The notes under the pieces: model-generated
Seen by the model: the letters and a program-made list of their open reading frames with translations, nothing else
What the model was told of the DNA's origin: nothing
Databases searched by the model: none
Assembly (NCBI GenBank): GCA_023423015.1
Contig: JAFAGE010000168.1
Span: 1 to 7,200 of the forward strand
Origin: Bacteroidota bacterium
GTDB taxonomy: Bacteria; Bacteroidota; Bacteroidia; Chitinophagales; Chitinophagaceae
Reading direction: 5' to 3'
DNA: 7,200 nt
In this document: positions 1 through 7,139 of the stretch, piece by piece
Numbering within the stretch: position 1 is the first letter of the stretch
Layout: each line of letters opens with the position of its first letter
Made by a program: the position numbers and the translations under genes

Positions 1-1050
1 GCCCTGGGGTTTCTGTTTTAGCTTATCCACTTCATCCCTGGTAAGCGAACTTCCATCGAAATGCGCGTCGATGTAAAATACGTCCCATTTGGAGGCTGCA
101 AGTTCTTCGATATATGCCTTCCTGCCTTCATGTTGCTTATAACCTTTTGCCACCCAGAAAAAATCCCACTCTGTTCCATGATCTTTGATCGCCTGGGCAA
201 CTACCAGCGGAGAACCCGTAGGTTTAAAGCGTCCCCCCGGGAATGGCACCAGGTAGCCAGCGGTGTTGGATATATCGAGTCGCCTGTCAGGATTAATTTC
301 CCAGTCGGGCCAGTTCGTGTATTTACCAGTGCTGATCATGTACAGGTAATTTTTCGCATCCATCATGCGATTTATATTGTTGCTGTTTAAAGTGTGTGCA
401 ACGCCGGCAGGGATGGGATGATGGATGATGTTGTAACTGTTCGAAGAGGGCGAGTATATGGGCATATAACCCTCATTGCCTTTTCCCGGCGACTGATACA
501 CTTCTGCGCTTAATCGTGGATGCCACAGTATATTATTATCGGCTGCAATTTTCTGATTCCTGGCAACCACCTGCACGGTGCTTCCATTCGTATTCGCCGT
601 ACCCTTGATGCCAACCTTTGTCAGGTTGGCCAGCCTGCTCACCGTGATTGCGCTGAAATCTTCAATGCCCCATCCATCAAGCAGGTCAATAAAATTGGAA
701 TCGTACGATTTTTGGGGATCACCTTCTATATGTGCATACTCCAGGGTGTCCTGCGGAACCACCTGGAATTTGGGATTACGGGTCTTTGCCCTGATCGCCA
801 GCTCCATTATCAACGCCTGCATCTTACGCGCGCGTGCTGCGTCGCTTACATCATCAGGGTCACCATAATATTTTTCGACTATCGCATTAAGCTGAGCAAT
901 CGTTTTGCCTCCTTTAGGCACCCAAGTCGGCTCCTGATTCAACGCTTTCTCAAAGTCACGATTACCGCGATGCCAGAAGGCCATTGCAGGAGCAGCTCCC
1001 AATGCGGCAGCTGCGAGCATGCTGTTTTTTAAAAAATGTTTTCTATGCAT
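1..1050 (-). CDS. Secreted GH114/COG2342-like protein (putative endo-alpha-1,4-polygalactosaminidase relative), 3' end outside window
   Basis: An open frame runs from ATG at 1050 to the window edge with no stop, giving 350 codons and an incomplete C-terminus. Residues 1-24 form a signal peptide: RKHFLK at 3-8 is Tat-like (RK instead of RR), then an Ala-rich core and an AMA cleavage site at 22-24. Residues 295-350 look like the start of a GH114/TM1410-type TIM barrel: a first strand (WDFFWVAKGY), a helix (KAYIEELAAS), WDVFYIDAHFDG at 322-333 and LTRDEVDKLKQK at 336-347. In that family the next element is usually a YxSIGEAE-type motif, which would lie outside the window. Residues 73-135 (ARARKMQALIMELA, NPKFQVVPQD, FIDLLDGWGIEDF) resemble the late part of the same barrel (M-x-x-hV-x-x-hA, F-h-h-hPQN, DGhGhED), so the order is unusual. 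Residues 227-241 (NRMMDAKNYLYMIST) look like a second copy of the first strand. Members cleave, or are predicted to cleave, alpha-1,4-galactosaminan. No catalytic residue can be assigned here. Gene and secretion are firm; family is moderate; substrate is inference. Confidence 0.72.
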   Translation of the reverse strand, partial: MHRKHFLKNSMLAAAALGAAPAMAFWHRGNRDFEKALNQEPTWVPKGGKTIAQLNAIVEKYYGDPDDVSDAARARKMQALIMELAIRAKTRNPKFQVVPQDTLEYAHIEGDPQKSYDSNFIDLLDGWGIEDFSAITVSRLANLTKVGIKGTANTNGSTVQVVARNQKIAADNNILWHPRLSAEVYQSPGKGNEGYMPIYSPSSNSYNIIHHPIPAGVAHTLNSNNINRMMDAKNYLYMISTGKYTNWPDWEINPDRRLDISNTAGYLVPFPGGRFKPTGSPLVVAQAIKDHGTEWDFFWVAKGYKQHEGRKAYIEELAASKWDVFYIDAHFDGSSLTRDEVDKLKQKPQG

Positions 1051-1082
1051 ATAATTACTGGTCGGTATCGCCTTCGGTTTTT

Positions 1083-1116
1083 ATAATATACACGGGCGCT
1101 GAAGCTTTGACCACAA
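1083..1116 (-). promoter_or_regulatory. Possible promoter for the GH114-like gene
   Basis: On the minus strand TTGTGG (1116-1111) is followed after 20 nt by TATATTAT (1090-1083). This partly fits the Bacteroidota primary-sigma pattern, a TTG-type -33 box and TAnnTTTG -7 box about 20 nt apart; the last bases of the -7 box do not match. A start site would fall near 1076, leaving a short leader before the ATG at 1050. The 126-bp gap before this gene, against 12-19 bp elsewhere in the cluster, makes a separate promoter reasonable. AT-rich matches of this quality also occur by chance. Confidence 0.33.
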
Positions 1117-1120
1117 TGCG

Positions 1121-1137
1121 GCGTCAGTATGCGTCAG
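1121..1137 (-). repeat. Tandem heptamer CTGACGC with 10-bp period
   Basis: The minus strand reads CTGACGCATACTGACGC (1137-1121): two perfect 7-bp copies whose starts are 10 bp apart, so both present the same face of the helix. The pair lies 4 bp upstream of the TTGTGG box of the possible promoter, where an activator would bind. The sequence is seen directly; a regulatory role is inference. Confidence 0.4.
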
Positions 1138-1176
1138 ATTAATGAGAAAATGAGAATCGTGTTGCGGATTTCGTTT

Positions 1177-2058
1177 CTAAAACTCAGCCCGGATAAATTG
1201 CGAAGATGGCTCACCACTCTTTGGTATCACTCCACCGGAACCGTAGTCGTAGATGGCGAAACTTATAACATCGCTTACTCCTCCCAGCAGCGAACGTGGA
1301 AATGCAAACTCGATTGCCTTGCCACCATCGGGCAGGTCCTCTACACTTGAATAAGTAGGTCCTCCCTCGGCGCTGGTGCCGTCGTCGTAAACATCAAAAT
1401 AAAAAATGTTGTTCCAATTATCATCTTCAGGTGCTCCATCGTGTTCATTCACTTCCGTGTAAACGTTCAATCCTTCACCATAAAATGTATATTCCGCTCC
1501 TGAGGCCATGGGAAAATCTCCTACCAGGAAACCCGTGCCCGGATCATCGTCTGTGTTGAAATAAATCTGTACTTCAGAAAAATCCATGTCGCCGCTGCCT
1601 TCCACATAGAAATTAATATTTCCGCCCGACTCAAAAACTTTCACACTTTTAAGAATAGCGTCTGCATCGTCGTTACTGTAATTCACATCTATGTGATCCC
1701 AATCGGTGAAATCTCCTTCTATTTTAATTTCCGGTCCCCTGATAGTAACCTTATCTGTAAACGTACTTGTCTGACCTCCCTTTGTAGCGGTAAGCGTAAC
1801 ATTATATTCACCGATTGCGTCGTAGATATGTGATGGCGAAGCTTCTGTTGAGGTGCCACCATCTCCGAAATCCCATGAGTATTCTGCATACGGACCTGAG
1901 TAGTTTCGGAAATCTGTAAAATTGAAAAAGTTGGTCGTGAATCCACTGACGCTGAAATTGTATAATGCTTTAAAAGGACCACTTCCATCGTCATCTTTAT
2001 CGCAACCGGCGCCAAACAAAAGAGCGGTGATTATAAACAGATATAATTTAGGTTTCAT
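1177..2058 (-). CDS. Surface lipoprotein with PKD domain and CBM9-like domain (SusE/F-position glycan-binding protein)
   Basis: This 293-residue protein sits where SusE/SusF or other surface glycan-binding proteins lie in PULs. Residues 1-18 are a lipoprotein signal peptide ending ...LLFGAGC, with Cys19 the likely lipidated residue; the lipobox is imperfect (Gly at -3). The acidic DKDDD straight after Cys19 matches the lipoprotein export signal that sends Bacteroidota lipoproteins to the outer face of the outer membrane. Residues ~30-107 are a PKD domain with the hallmark SWDFGDGGTS (61-70) and the closing strand YNVTLTAT (85-92). Residues ~108-293 resemble CBM9-like sandwiches: an opening IKIEGDFTDW (111-120), a strand around NINFYVEG, and QIYFNTDDDPGTGF (164-177), a common acidic loop there. 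There is no catalytic signature, so glycan binding at the surface is the likely role. The start is 12 bp after the susD stop, which implies co-transcription. The glycan bound cannot be read from sequence. Confidence 0.86.
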   Translation of the reverse strand: MKPKLYLFIITALLFGAGCDKDDDGSGPFKALYNFSVSGFTTNFFNFTDFRNYSGPYAEYSWDFGDGGTSTEASPSHIYDAIGEYNVTLTATKGGQTSTFTDKVTIRGPEIKIEGDFTDWDHIDVNYSNDDADAILKSVKVFESGGNINFYVEGSGDMDFSEVQIYFNTDDDPGTGFLVGDFPMASGAEYTFYGEGLNVYTEVNEHDGAPEDDNWNNIFYFDVYDDGTSAEGGPTYSSVEDLPDGGKAIEFAFPRSLLGGVSDVISFAIYDYGSGGVIPKSGEPSSQFIRAEF

Positions 2059-2070
2059 AAAAGAGTTGTT

Positions 2071-3543
2071 TTAGTTGTAACCGGGATTTTGAACAAATGC
2101 ACCTTTACCTTCAATGATGTTTTCAAGAGAGAAGGGAAACAAAATTTTATAATCTTCCACAAACTGGTCACCGGCAATCAGTTTTATTCTTTCTGTCAGC
2201 TTTCCATATCGGATCAGGTCTGCACGATATTCTCCATTCTCGCACCAGAATTCATGTCCCCTTTCCATCAGCAACATGTCGATGAATTTATCAAACGACG
2301 CATAGTCTGCCAGCAGAAGATCGTCCAGGTTCGCCCTGTTCCGGATCTGATTAACAAGGTCCATACATTCCTGCGTGGGAGCACCATTAATATTTGCAAT
2401 TGCTTCTGCTTTTGAAAGCAACACGTCGGCATACCTGAATTGGATGATATCAACTTCTGAAAGTTCAGAAGTACGGTCCCAGTCACCGTCCATGTTCAGC
2501 GGCCGTGGTCCATAATTTAAAAATGTAGAAGGATTCTGACGGTTGTAGTCAACGCCATCTGAACCGGTATAGGCCGTGATTAAATTGGTTTTTCTAACGT
2601 CATTCGCTTCGAAGCTGTCGTAGAACCACCACGAACTTTGTATTACGCCATATCCTGGTTGAACAGGATAGTTGCCCGGCAAGGCCATCATCTGCCATTG
2701 GTTTTCGCTGGTAGCGTTATAGTCGCATGGAATAGCCCATATTACTTCCGGACTATTCTGCGCGGCCCTCACGCCCCACATGCCTACATAGTCGGGATCC
2801 AACTGGTAATGGTTTTCGTCGATAATGGCCTGAGCCTGGGTTAATGCCTCGTTCCATCTTTTCTCATGGAAGTAAAGGCGAATCAAAAGCATCCTGGCTA
2901 ATCCTGTGCTGAATCTTCCATATTCAACGTCGGCGGGAGAAGGCAACCCTTCTACGCCGGCCAGGAAGTCGGCCTCAATGAAGTTTATCATTGCATCGTA
3001 CTCCATTCTTGCAAGCGGCTGATCCTGCAGGGGGTTTTCCAGCGCTTCTGCAGGTGCAACAACTATGGGTCCATAGAGGTCAAACAAATAATAACAAAGC
3101 AGGCCGCGGGCCGTGCGCATTTCCGCCAGCGCTTTTTGTTTTTCCTCTTCGGTTATATCAAGGGTGGCATCTGATATCCTTTCGATATAACTGGTCATTG
3201 TGCTGATCGAATTATGATAAAAATCGTAGAAGAACGTAACCATTTCCGATTGCGGGTTGTAGTTCATCGAAGTGATATTTCCATCATCACTTCCTACGCC
3301 TCCACGAAGTACTCCGGTTTGCAGTTCTTTTGTCATCATTAATCCTCTCTCGGAGGTAGTATTTATTCCATCCCACCATGCGCCCCTGATCGGGTAATAA
3401 CAGGCGTTCACCATTGCCTGAACATCTTTGGCAGTTCTGGGAAATATATTTGGGTTGATCGCTGAAGTATCAACGTACTTCAATTCTTTCTTACACCCGA
3501 TGATCAGGAAAGAAAGCAGCATGATTGCAATAATATTTTTCAT
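2071..3543 (-). CDS. susD-like: SusD/RagB-like outer-membrane nutrient-binding lipoprotein
   Basis: A complete 490-residue SusD family protein of usual length. It begins with a lipoprotein signal peptide ending SFLIIGC, with Cys17 followed by KKE. The TPR-rich N-terminal part includes a helix pair at ~136-160 (ALAEMRTARGLLCYYLFDLYGPI), where the R-x-x-x-x-YY-LFDLYG pattern is typical of the family. The C-terminal RagB/SusD region carries FRYADVLLSKAEA (369-381), VNQIRNRANL (397-406), LLMERGHEFWCENGEYR (424-440), DLIRYGKL (442-449) and the terminal QNPGYN. SusD forms a lid over the SusC barrel and binds the glycan before import. Aromatic-rich stretches (GAWW at 54-57, SSWWFYDSF at 303-311) could contribute to sugar stacking, but the binding site cannot be placed by eye. 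The start lies 19 bp after the susC stop, so the two genes are almost certainly translated from one mRNA as a pair. Confidence 0.96.
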   Translation of the reverse strand: MKNIIAIMLLSFLIIGCKKELKYVDTSAINPNIFPRTAKDVQAMVNACYYPIRGAWWDGINTTSERGLMMTKELQTGVLRGGVGSDDGNITSMNYNPQSEMVTFFYDFYHNSISTMTSYIERISDATLDITEEEKQKALAEMRTARGLLCYYLFDLYGPIVVAPAEALENPLQDQPLARMEYDAMINFIEADFLAGVEGLPSPADVEYGRFSTGLARMLLIRLYFHEKRWNEALTQAQAIIDENHYQLDPDYVGMWGVRAAQNSPEVIWAIPCDYNATSENQWQMMALPGNYPVQPGYGVIQSSWWFYDSFEANDVRKTNLITAYTGSDGVDYNRQNPSTFLNYGPRPLNMDGDWDRTSELSEVDIIQFRYADVLLSKAEAIANINGAPTQECMDLVNQIRNRANLDDLLLADYASFDKFIDMLLMERGHEFWCENGEYRADLIRYGKLTERIKLIAGDQFVEDYKILFPFSLENIIEGKGAFVQNPGYN

Positions 3544-3562
3544 ATAGAAATATCTTTTTGTA

Positions 3563-6500
3563 CTAAAAATCGAAGTTTAAACCGAAGGTGAACATCCTCA
3601 TATTCGGATATGCGGCTGCATACACATCAGTTTCGGGATCTATTCCCTTGTAAGGTGTAATCAGGAAAAGATTATACGCTCCTACCTGTACCCCGGCTTT
3701 GGAAAACACATTTTTCAACCAACGATCCGGCAGGCTGTATTCGAGAGAAACGTTTTGCAGCCGGATGAACCAGGCCTTTTGAAGAAAGAAATCGCCGTTT
3801 CCATAAACCGACGATCCCTGGTAAGAACTTGGTTGTGTAGTGGAAGGATTGGTTGGCGTCCACCTGTCCAATACATTTACAAACCTGTTTTGTCCGCCGC
3901 TGAAAATTCCGGATGCGTCTAGTCCATACCTCATAAAGTTGGGATCTTCCATCAGTCTTCCAAATACCCCGTTGAAACTGAAATTCAGGGTGAACCTTTT
4001 ATATTCTATCGAGTTTGTCAATCCTCCGGAGAAGCTTGGAGATCGATCGCCAATGAGAACGTAGTCTGCATCATCTATAATTCCATCCGCGCTTCCGGTT
4101 AAAACGAAACGTCCTTTTTCATCAACAATGGGATCGCCGTTGTTGTCTCTTTCAAATCCATTGATATCACTGATAATGATCTGACCTGGTAGCAGATCAG
4201 GCTGTGCATCCGGGGCTTTTTCGCCCGTTTGCAGTATCCCTGCGGCACGCCTGTAAAACATTGCGTTTACCGGATCTTTATCAGACTGGTAGATCGCGGG
4301 TTTCCAGTCCGGAGCCCTTTTATCCCAGGTTGTTTTATACCTGGAAAGATTGAGCGTTGACCTCCAGCTAAAGTCTTTGCGACTCAGATTCAATGTGGAG
4401 ACAGTAAACTCCAGTCCCCGAACTCTTGTAGCTCCTATATTAGCTATTACCGTGTTGATCGGCTGATAGGATTGCAGTGGTTTTGTATCCAGCAAATCAG
4501 ACACCTGTTTATTGAAGAATTCAAATGAGCCACTTACCCGGTTGTTGATCACCGCAAAGTCGACACCCACATTAAATTCCTTTGTAGTTTCCCACCTTAG
4601 ATCGGGATTTTCCAGCCTGTCGGGAAGAACACCAATAACTCTCTGGCGGGATCCGGATAGATAAGCGGGCACTGCTGCGTAAGCTGCAAAGGCATTTGTG
4701 CCGATGGAAGAGTTTCCGACCTCACCATAACTCACCCTCAGTTTAAGTTGGGAGATTTTTTCAGGAGAAATATTAAAGAAGTTTTCCCGTGTAACATCCC
4801 ACGCAACAGCCGCGGATGGAAACAATCCCCACTGATGACCTTTCACAAACAGGCTTGTTCCATCGTTTCTTAAAGAAAAGGTGAAGAAATATTTAGTGTC
4901 GTAATTGTAATTCAACCTGCCGAACAGGGAGGCTATCTCGCTTTCGATGTGTGAAGACGACAATGTTCTTTTGCCGGTGGCCGCACCGGTGTTGTACATC
5001 AGGAAGGCATCCGTAATAAAGCTGGTAGCGTTCTGTGCGTCGAGGTCGTCTATAAATTTTTCGCTGGAAGCTCCAACCAGCAAATCCAGCCGATGAATGG
5101 ATGCAAACGTGTTATTGTACGATGCTGTCGCCTGAAGCAGGTAGTGATTATTGTCGCTATTAATAACATCTGCTACACCTTGTTCTGCTCTACCTCTGAC
5201 GATAGTGGTTGGAGTGTACATCCATCTCTTGAACGTTGATTTATCAATTCCCCATTTTATGTTTACGTTCAGATGTTCAATAGGATTAATGTCCAGCGCC
5301 ACATCGGCCAACAATTTTTCCTGTCGGCCTTTATCGGTCATGGTTAAAAGTGAAGCCGGATTGGGTTGGATTGCAGCATCGGGGTTGATGGGGTAACCGC
5401 CGTTCTCGTCACGAGCCCTGATATGCGGTCCCTGTTGAAGAGCGGCCGTGATAATTCCTGATTTTTCAAACTGATCGTCACCGAGCTGACTATTCATATT
5501 TGTGACCCTGTTCCAGTTCAGTGAAGTCACCAATTTCATCATTTTATTCAGGCGGATGTCTACATTGGAGCGGAAGCTTCCTCTTTCAATACCGGAGTTG
5601 CGCACCACTCCGTCCTGTTTGAAATAGTTACCGGATAGCAGATATTTTACTCCTTCACTGCCTCCCGAAATAGACACGTTATGCTGCATTGTCTTTCCTG
5701 TTCTGGTTATCAGTCCAAGCCAGTCGGTACCCTGGTCGGCATTGTCGATGAATGCCTGTGAGAACCGGGGAGTGTATAAGCCGGCAACGGGATTGGCCAG
5801 GGCATTTTCGAGTGTGTTAGAACCCCACGGCGCTACCTGGTTCTGAAAAAGGAAATTTTCATAACCCGCTTCATTATACGTTTGCAGCCACTGTTTAAAA
5901 GGAAGCAATTTCCACCTGTTGTCGTAGGGCTGCACAGAATAGCTTCCCGAATAGCTCACTTTAGCTTCTCCTGTTGCGCCTCGTTTGGTAGTGATAAGAA
6001 CCACTCCATTTGCAGCCCTTGACCCATATATGGCTGTAGCACTGGCATCCTTTAAAACCGTAACCGTTTGTATATCGTTTGGATTTAGAGAATTCAATGT
6101 ACCCAACGATCCTTCTGTGTAATAGCGCAAGGGATCCGTTCCTATTGGTTGATTTACCTCATAAATCGGAAATCCATCTACTACAAATAATGGCCTGTTG
6201 CTGGCATTGATGGAGCCCCCGCCTCTTATCAGAATATCCAGGCCGCCACCTGGCTGAGCACTGTTCTGCAGAATTTGCATACCCGCTACCTTACCCTGCA
6301 GCATACGGGTTACATCCGGTGCAGTTGCTTTGTCTAATTTATCCGCGTTTATAGTTGAGATCGCTCCTGTGACATCACTTTTCCTCATTGTTTCATAACC
6401 TACCACTACCACTTCGCTCAAATCGGTAGCAGACGGAACGAGTTGAATGGAAAGGGATCCGGAGGTGATAGGGATTTCCATAGCAATATACCCGATGGAA

Positions 6501-7012
6501 GTGATCACCAGTACCCGTGCATTGTCGGGCGCAGTTAATGTGAATTCACCGCGCGAGTTCGTCTTAGTTGCAATCGTTGTGCCTTTTACGGCGACCGTTA
6601 CTCCCTCTATGGGCAATCTTGTGTTGGCATCGTTTATGGTACCTTGAATAGTGCCTGCAGGCACAGCGATTGGTGTCGTGGGAATTTCGGGTTGTTTTCT
6701 CTTTACCACAATTGTTTTGTCCACGATTTCGTACGAGAGACCTTTGTCGCGGAAGCACAACTGTAATACGTCTGGCAGGTCTGCATTTCTCACATCAATA
6801 CTAACCGGTTTATCGTTCTGTAAATCCTTATCGAAATACAGGAATTGGTAGTCTGTTTGATTTTCGATTTCCTTAAATACCTTGGTGAGAGAACTGTTTT
6901 TCTTCTGCAGTGTAATCTTTTGAGAGAGCCCATTGGCGCTGGCTGCAATGCAGCCGATGAATAAGAAAAATGCGGTCAGTTTCATAACACGTAGCGTTTT
7001 GGTTGAATCCAT
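3563..7012 (-). CDS. susC-like: SusC/RagA-like TonB-dependent outer-membrane transporter with N-terminal STN domain
   Basis: A complete 1149-residue SusC-family receptor. The signal peptide spans roughly residues 1-26 (KLTAFFLFIGCIAASA), with AxA cleavage near ASA/NG. Residues ~31-105 form an STN domain (ITLQKKNSSLTKVFKEIE; late strands YEIVDKTIVVKR), which links such receptors to FecR anti-sigma factors. Residues ~120-193 are a carboxypeptidase-regulatory-like beta domain (GTIQGTIND...GVTVAVKGT...GEFTL). Next come the DLSEVVVVGYETMRKSDVTGAIS stretch at 197-219, where the Ton box is expected, and the plug, with PLFVVDGFPI (274-283) and VLKDASATAIYGSRAANGVV (319-338), a strong SusC signature. 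The rest is the beta-barrel, ending in FGLNFDF with the aromatic C-terminus used for outer-membrane assembly. The 3' neighbour is SusD. ATG at 7012 is used here; an in-frame ATG at 6985 (residue 10, MKLTAFF) is a realistic alternative and keeps the whole signal peptide. Imports oligosaccharides with TonB/ExbBD energy; the specific sugar is unknown. Confidence 0.96.
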   Translation of the reverse strand: MDSTKTLRVMKLTAFFLFIGCIAASANGLSQKITLQKKNSSLTKVFKEIENQTDYQFLYFDKDLQNDKPVSIDVRNADLPDVLQLCFRDKGLSYEIVDKTIVVKRKQPEIPTTPIAVPAGTIQGTINDANTRLPIEGVTVAVKGTTIATKTNSRGEFTLTAPDNARVLVITSIGYIAMEIPITSGSLSIQLVPSATDLSEVVVVGYETMRKSDVTGAISTINADKLDKATAPDVTRMLQGKVAGMQILQNSAQPGGGLDILIRGGGSINASNRPLFVVDGFPIYEVNQPIGTDPLRYYTEGSLGTLNSLNPNDIQTVTVLKDASATAIYGSRAANGVVLITTKRGATGEAKVSYSGSYSVQPYDNRWKLLPFKQWLQTYNEAGYENFLFQNQVAPWGSNTLENALANPVAGLYTPRFSQAFIDNADQGTDWLGLITRTGKTMQHNVSISGGSEGVKYLLSGNYFKQDGVVRNSGIERGSFRSNVDIRLNKMMKLVTSLNWNRVTNMNSQLGDDQFEKSGIITAALQQGPHIRARDENGGYPINPDAAIQPNPASLLTMTDKGRQEKLLADVALDINPIEHLNVNIKWGIDKSTFKRWMYTPTTIVRGRAEQGVADVINSDNNHYLLQATASYNNTFASIHRLDLLVGASSEKFIDDLDAQNATSFITDAFLMYNTGAATGKRTLSSSHIESEIASLFGRLNYNYDTKYFFTFSLRNDGTSLFVKGHQWGLFPSAAVAWDVTRENFFNISPEKISQLKLRVSYGEVGNSSIGTNAFAAYAAVPAYLSGSRQRVIGVLPDRLENPDLRWETTKEFNVGVDFAVINNRVSGSFEFFNKQVSDLLDTKPLQSYQPINTVIANIGATRVRGLEFTVSTLNLSRKDFSWRSTLNLSRYKTTWDKRAPDWKPAIYQSDKDPVNAMFYRRAAGILQTGEKAPDAQPDLLPGQIIISDINGFERDNNGDPIVDEKGRFVLTGSADGIIDDADYVLIGDRSPSFSGGLTNSIEYKRFTLNFSFNGVFGRLMEDPNFMRYGLDASGIFSGGQNRFVNVLDRWTPTNPSTTQPSSYQGSSVYGNGDFFLQKAWFIRLQNVSLEYSLPDRWLKNVFSKAGVQVGAYNLFLITPYKGIDPETDVYAAAYPNMRMFTFGLNFDF

Positions 7013-7020
7013 AACATACT

Positions 7021-7041
7021 TGCTCCGATAACCTCGGAACA
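7021..7041 (-). promoter_or_regulatory. Leader hairpin covering the SD-like GGAG of susC
   Basis: The minus-strand arms TGTTCCGA and TCGGAGCA pair over 8 bp (one G-U) around a 5-nt loop, GGTTA. The 3' arm contains GGAG (7026-7023), the only Shine-Dalgarno-like tetramer before the ATG at 7012, with a 10-nt spacer. In mRNA this would hide the ribosome site. Bacteroidota depend little on SD pairing, so an effect on translation is inference; the dyad is seen directly and could also be a DNA operator. Confidence 0.4.
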
Positions 7042-7055
7042 GGTTTGAGTTAATT

Positions 7056-7071
7056 AATGAAAACCTTCATT
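7056..7071. repeat. Perfect inverted repeat AATGAA-n4-TTCATT in susC leader
   Basis: Six-base arms AATGAA (7056-7061) and TTCATT (7066-7071) flank AACC. The element lies 44 bp upstream of the susC start and next to TTAATTAA (7050-7057). It could be a small operator or a short leader hairpin. AT-rich leader DNA produces such dyads by chance, so the functional reading is weak. Confidence 0.28.
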
Positions 7072-7105
7072 GCAGATTTGTATTTATTTGATTTATGCCA
7101 ACGTT

Positions 7106-7139
7106 GCCGTCCTGTTTGTTGCGGGGCGGTTTTTATTTT
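7106..7139 (+). terminator. Weak terminator-like hairpin with T tract, plus-strand orientation
   Basis: On the plus strand GCCGTCC (7106-7112) can pair with GGGCGGT (7124-7130), with two G-U pairs and an 11-nt loop, followed by TTTTT-A-TTTT up to 7139. This is the layout of an intrinsic terminator, but no plus-strand gene leads into it. Read from the minus strand the stem has mismatches and no U tract follows, so it would not terminate the FecR transcript. It may stop antisense transcription or be chance. The element overlaps the FecR stop codon. Confidence 0.22.

Noticed and set aside
408..435. GATG-rich repetitive stretch
   Set aside because: It reads in frame as NIIHHPIP-type codons of the minus-strand protein; the repetition is explained by repeated ATC/CAT codons and is not long enough to be a tandem repeat.
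520..1032. Plus-strand open frames of 170 and 96 codons in this region, and one of 109 codons at 61-390
   Set aside because: They lie antisense to the 350-codon minus-strand frame, which has a signal peptide and family-like motifs. The plus-strand products show no recognisable domain and mutually overlap.
1719..2015. Minus-strand 98-codon frame inside the PKD lipoprotein gene
   Set aside because: It is another frame of a gene whose own frame has clear PKD and CBM9-like motifs; the product is low-complexity and domain-free.
2089..3206. Several short open frames (68-108 codons) across the susD gene on either strand
   Set aside because: They overlap a full-length SusD with conserved motifs throughout; no independent coding signal is visible.
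7099..7106. 8-bp palindrome CAACGTTG upstream of susC
   Set aside because: Too short and with mismatched flanks; expected often by chance and not tied to any known operator.
7013..7132. Canonical Bacteroidota TAnnTTTG promoter for susC
   Set aside because: No good -33/-7 pair was found on the minus strand. An ECF sigma promoter is possible given the FecR context, but its consensus is not known well enough to call by eye.
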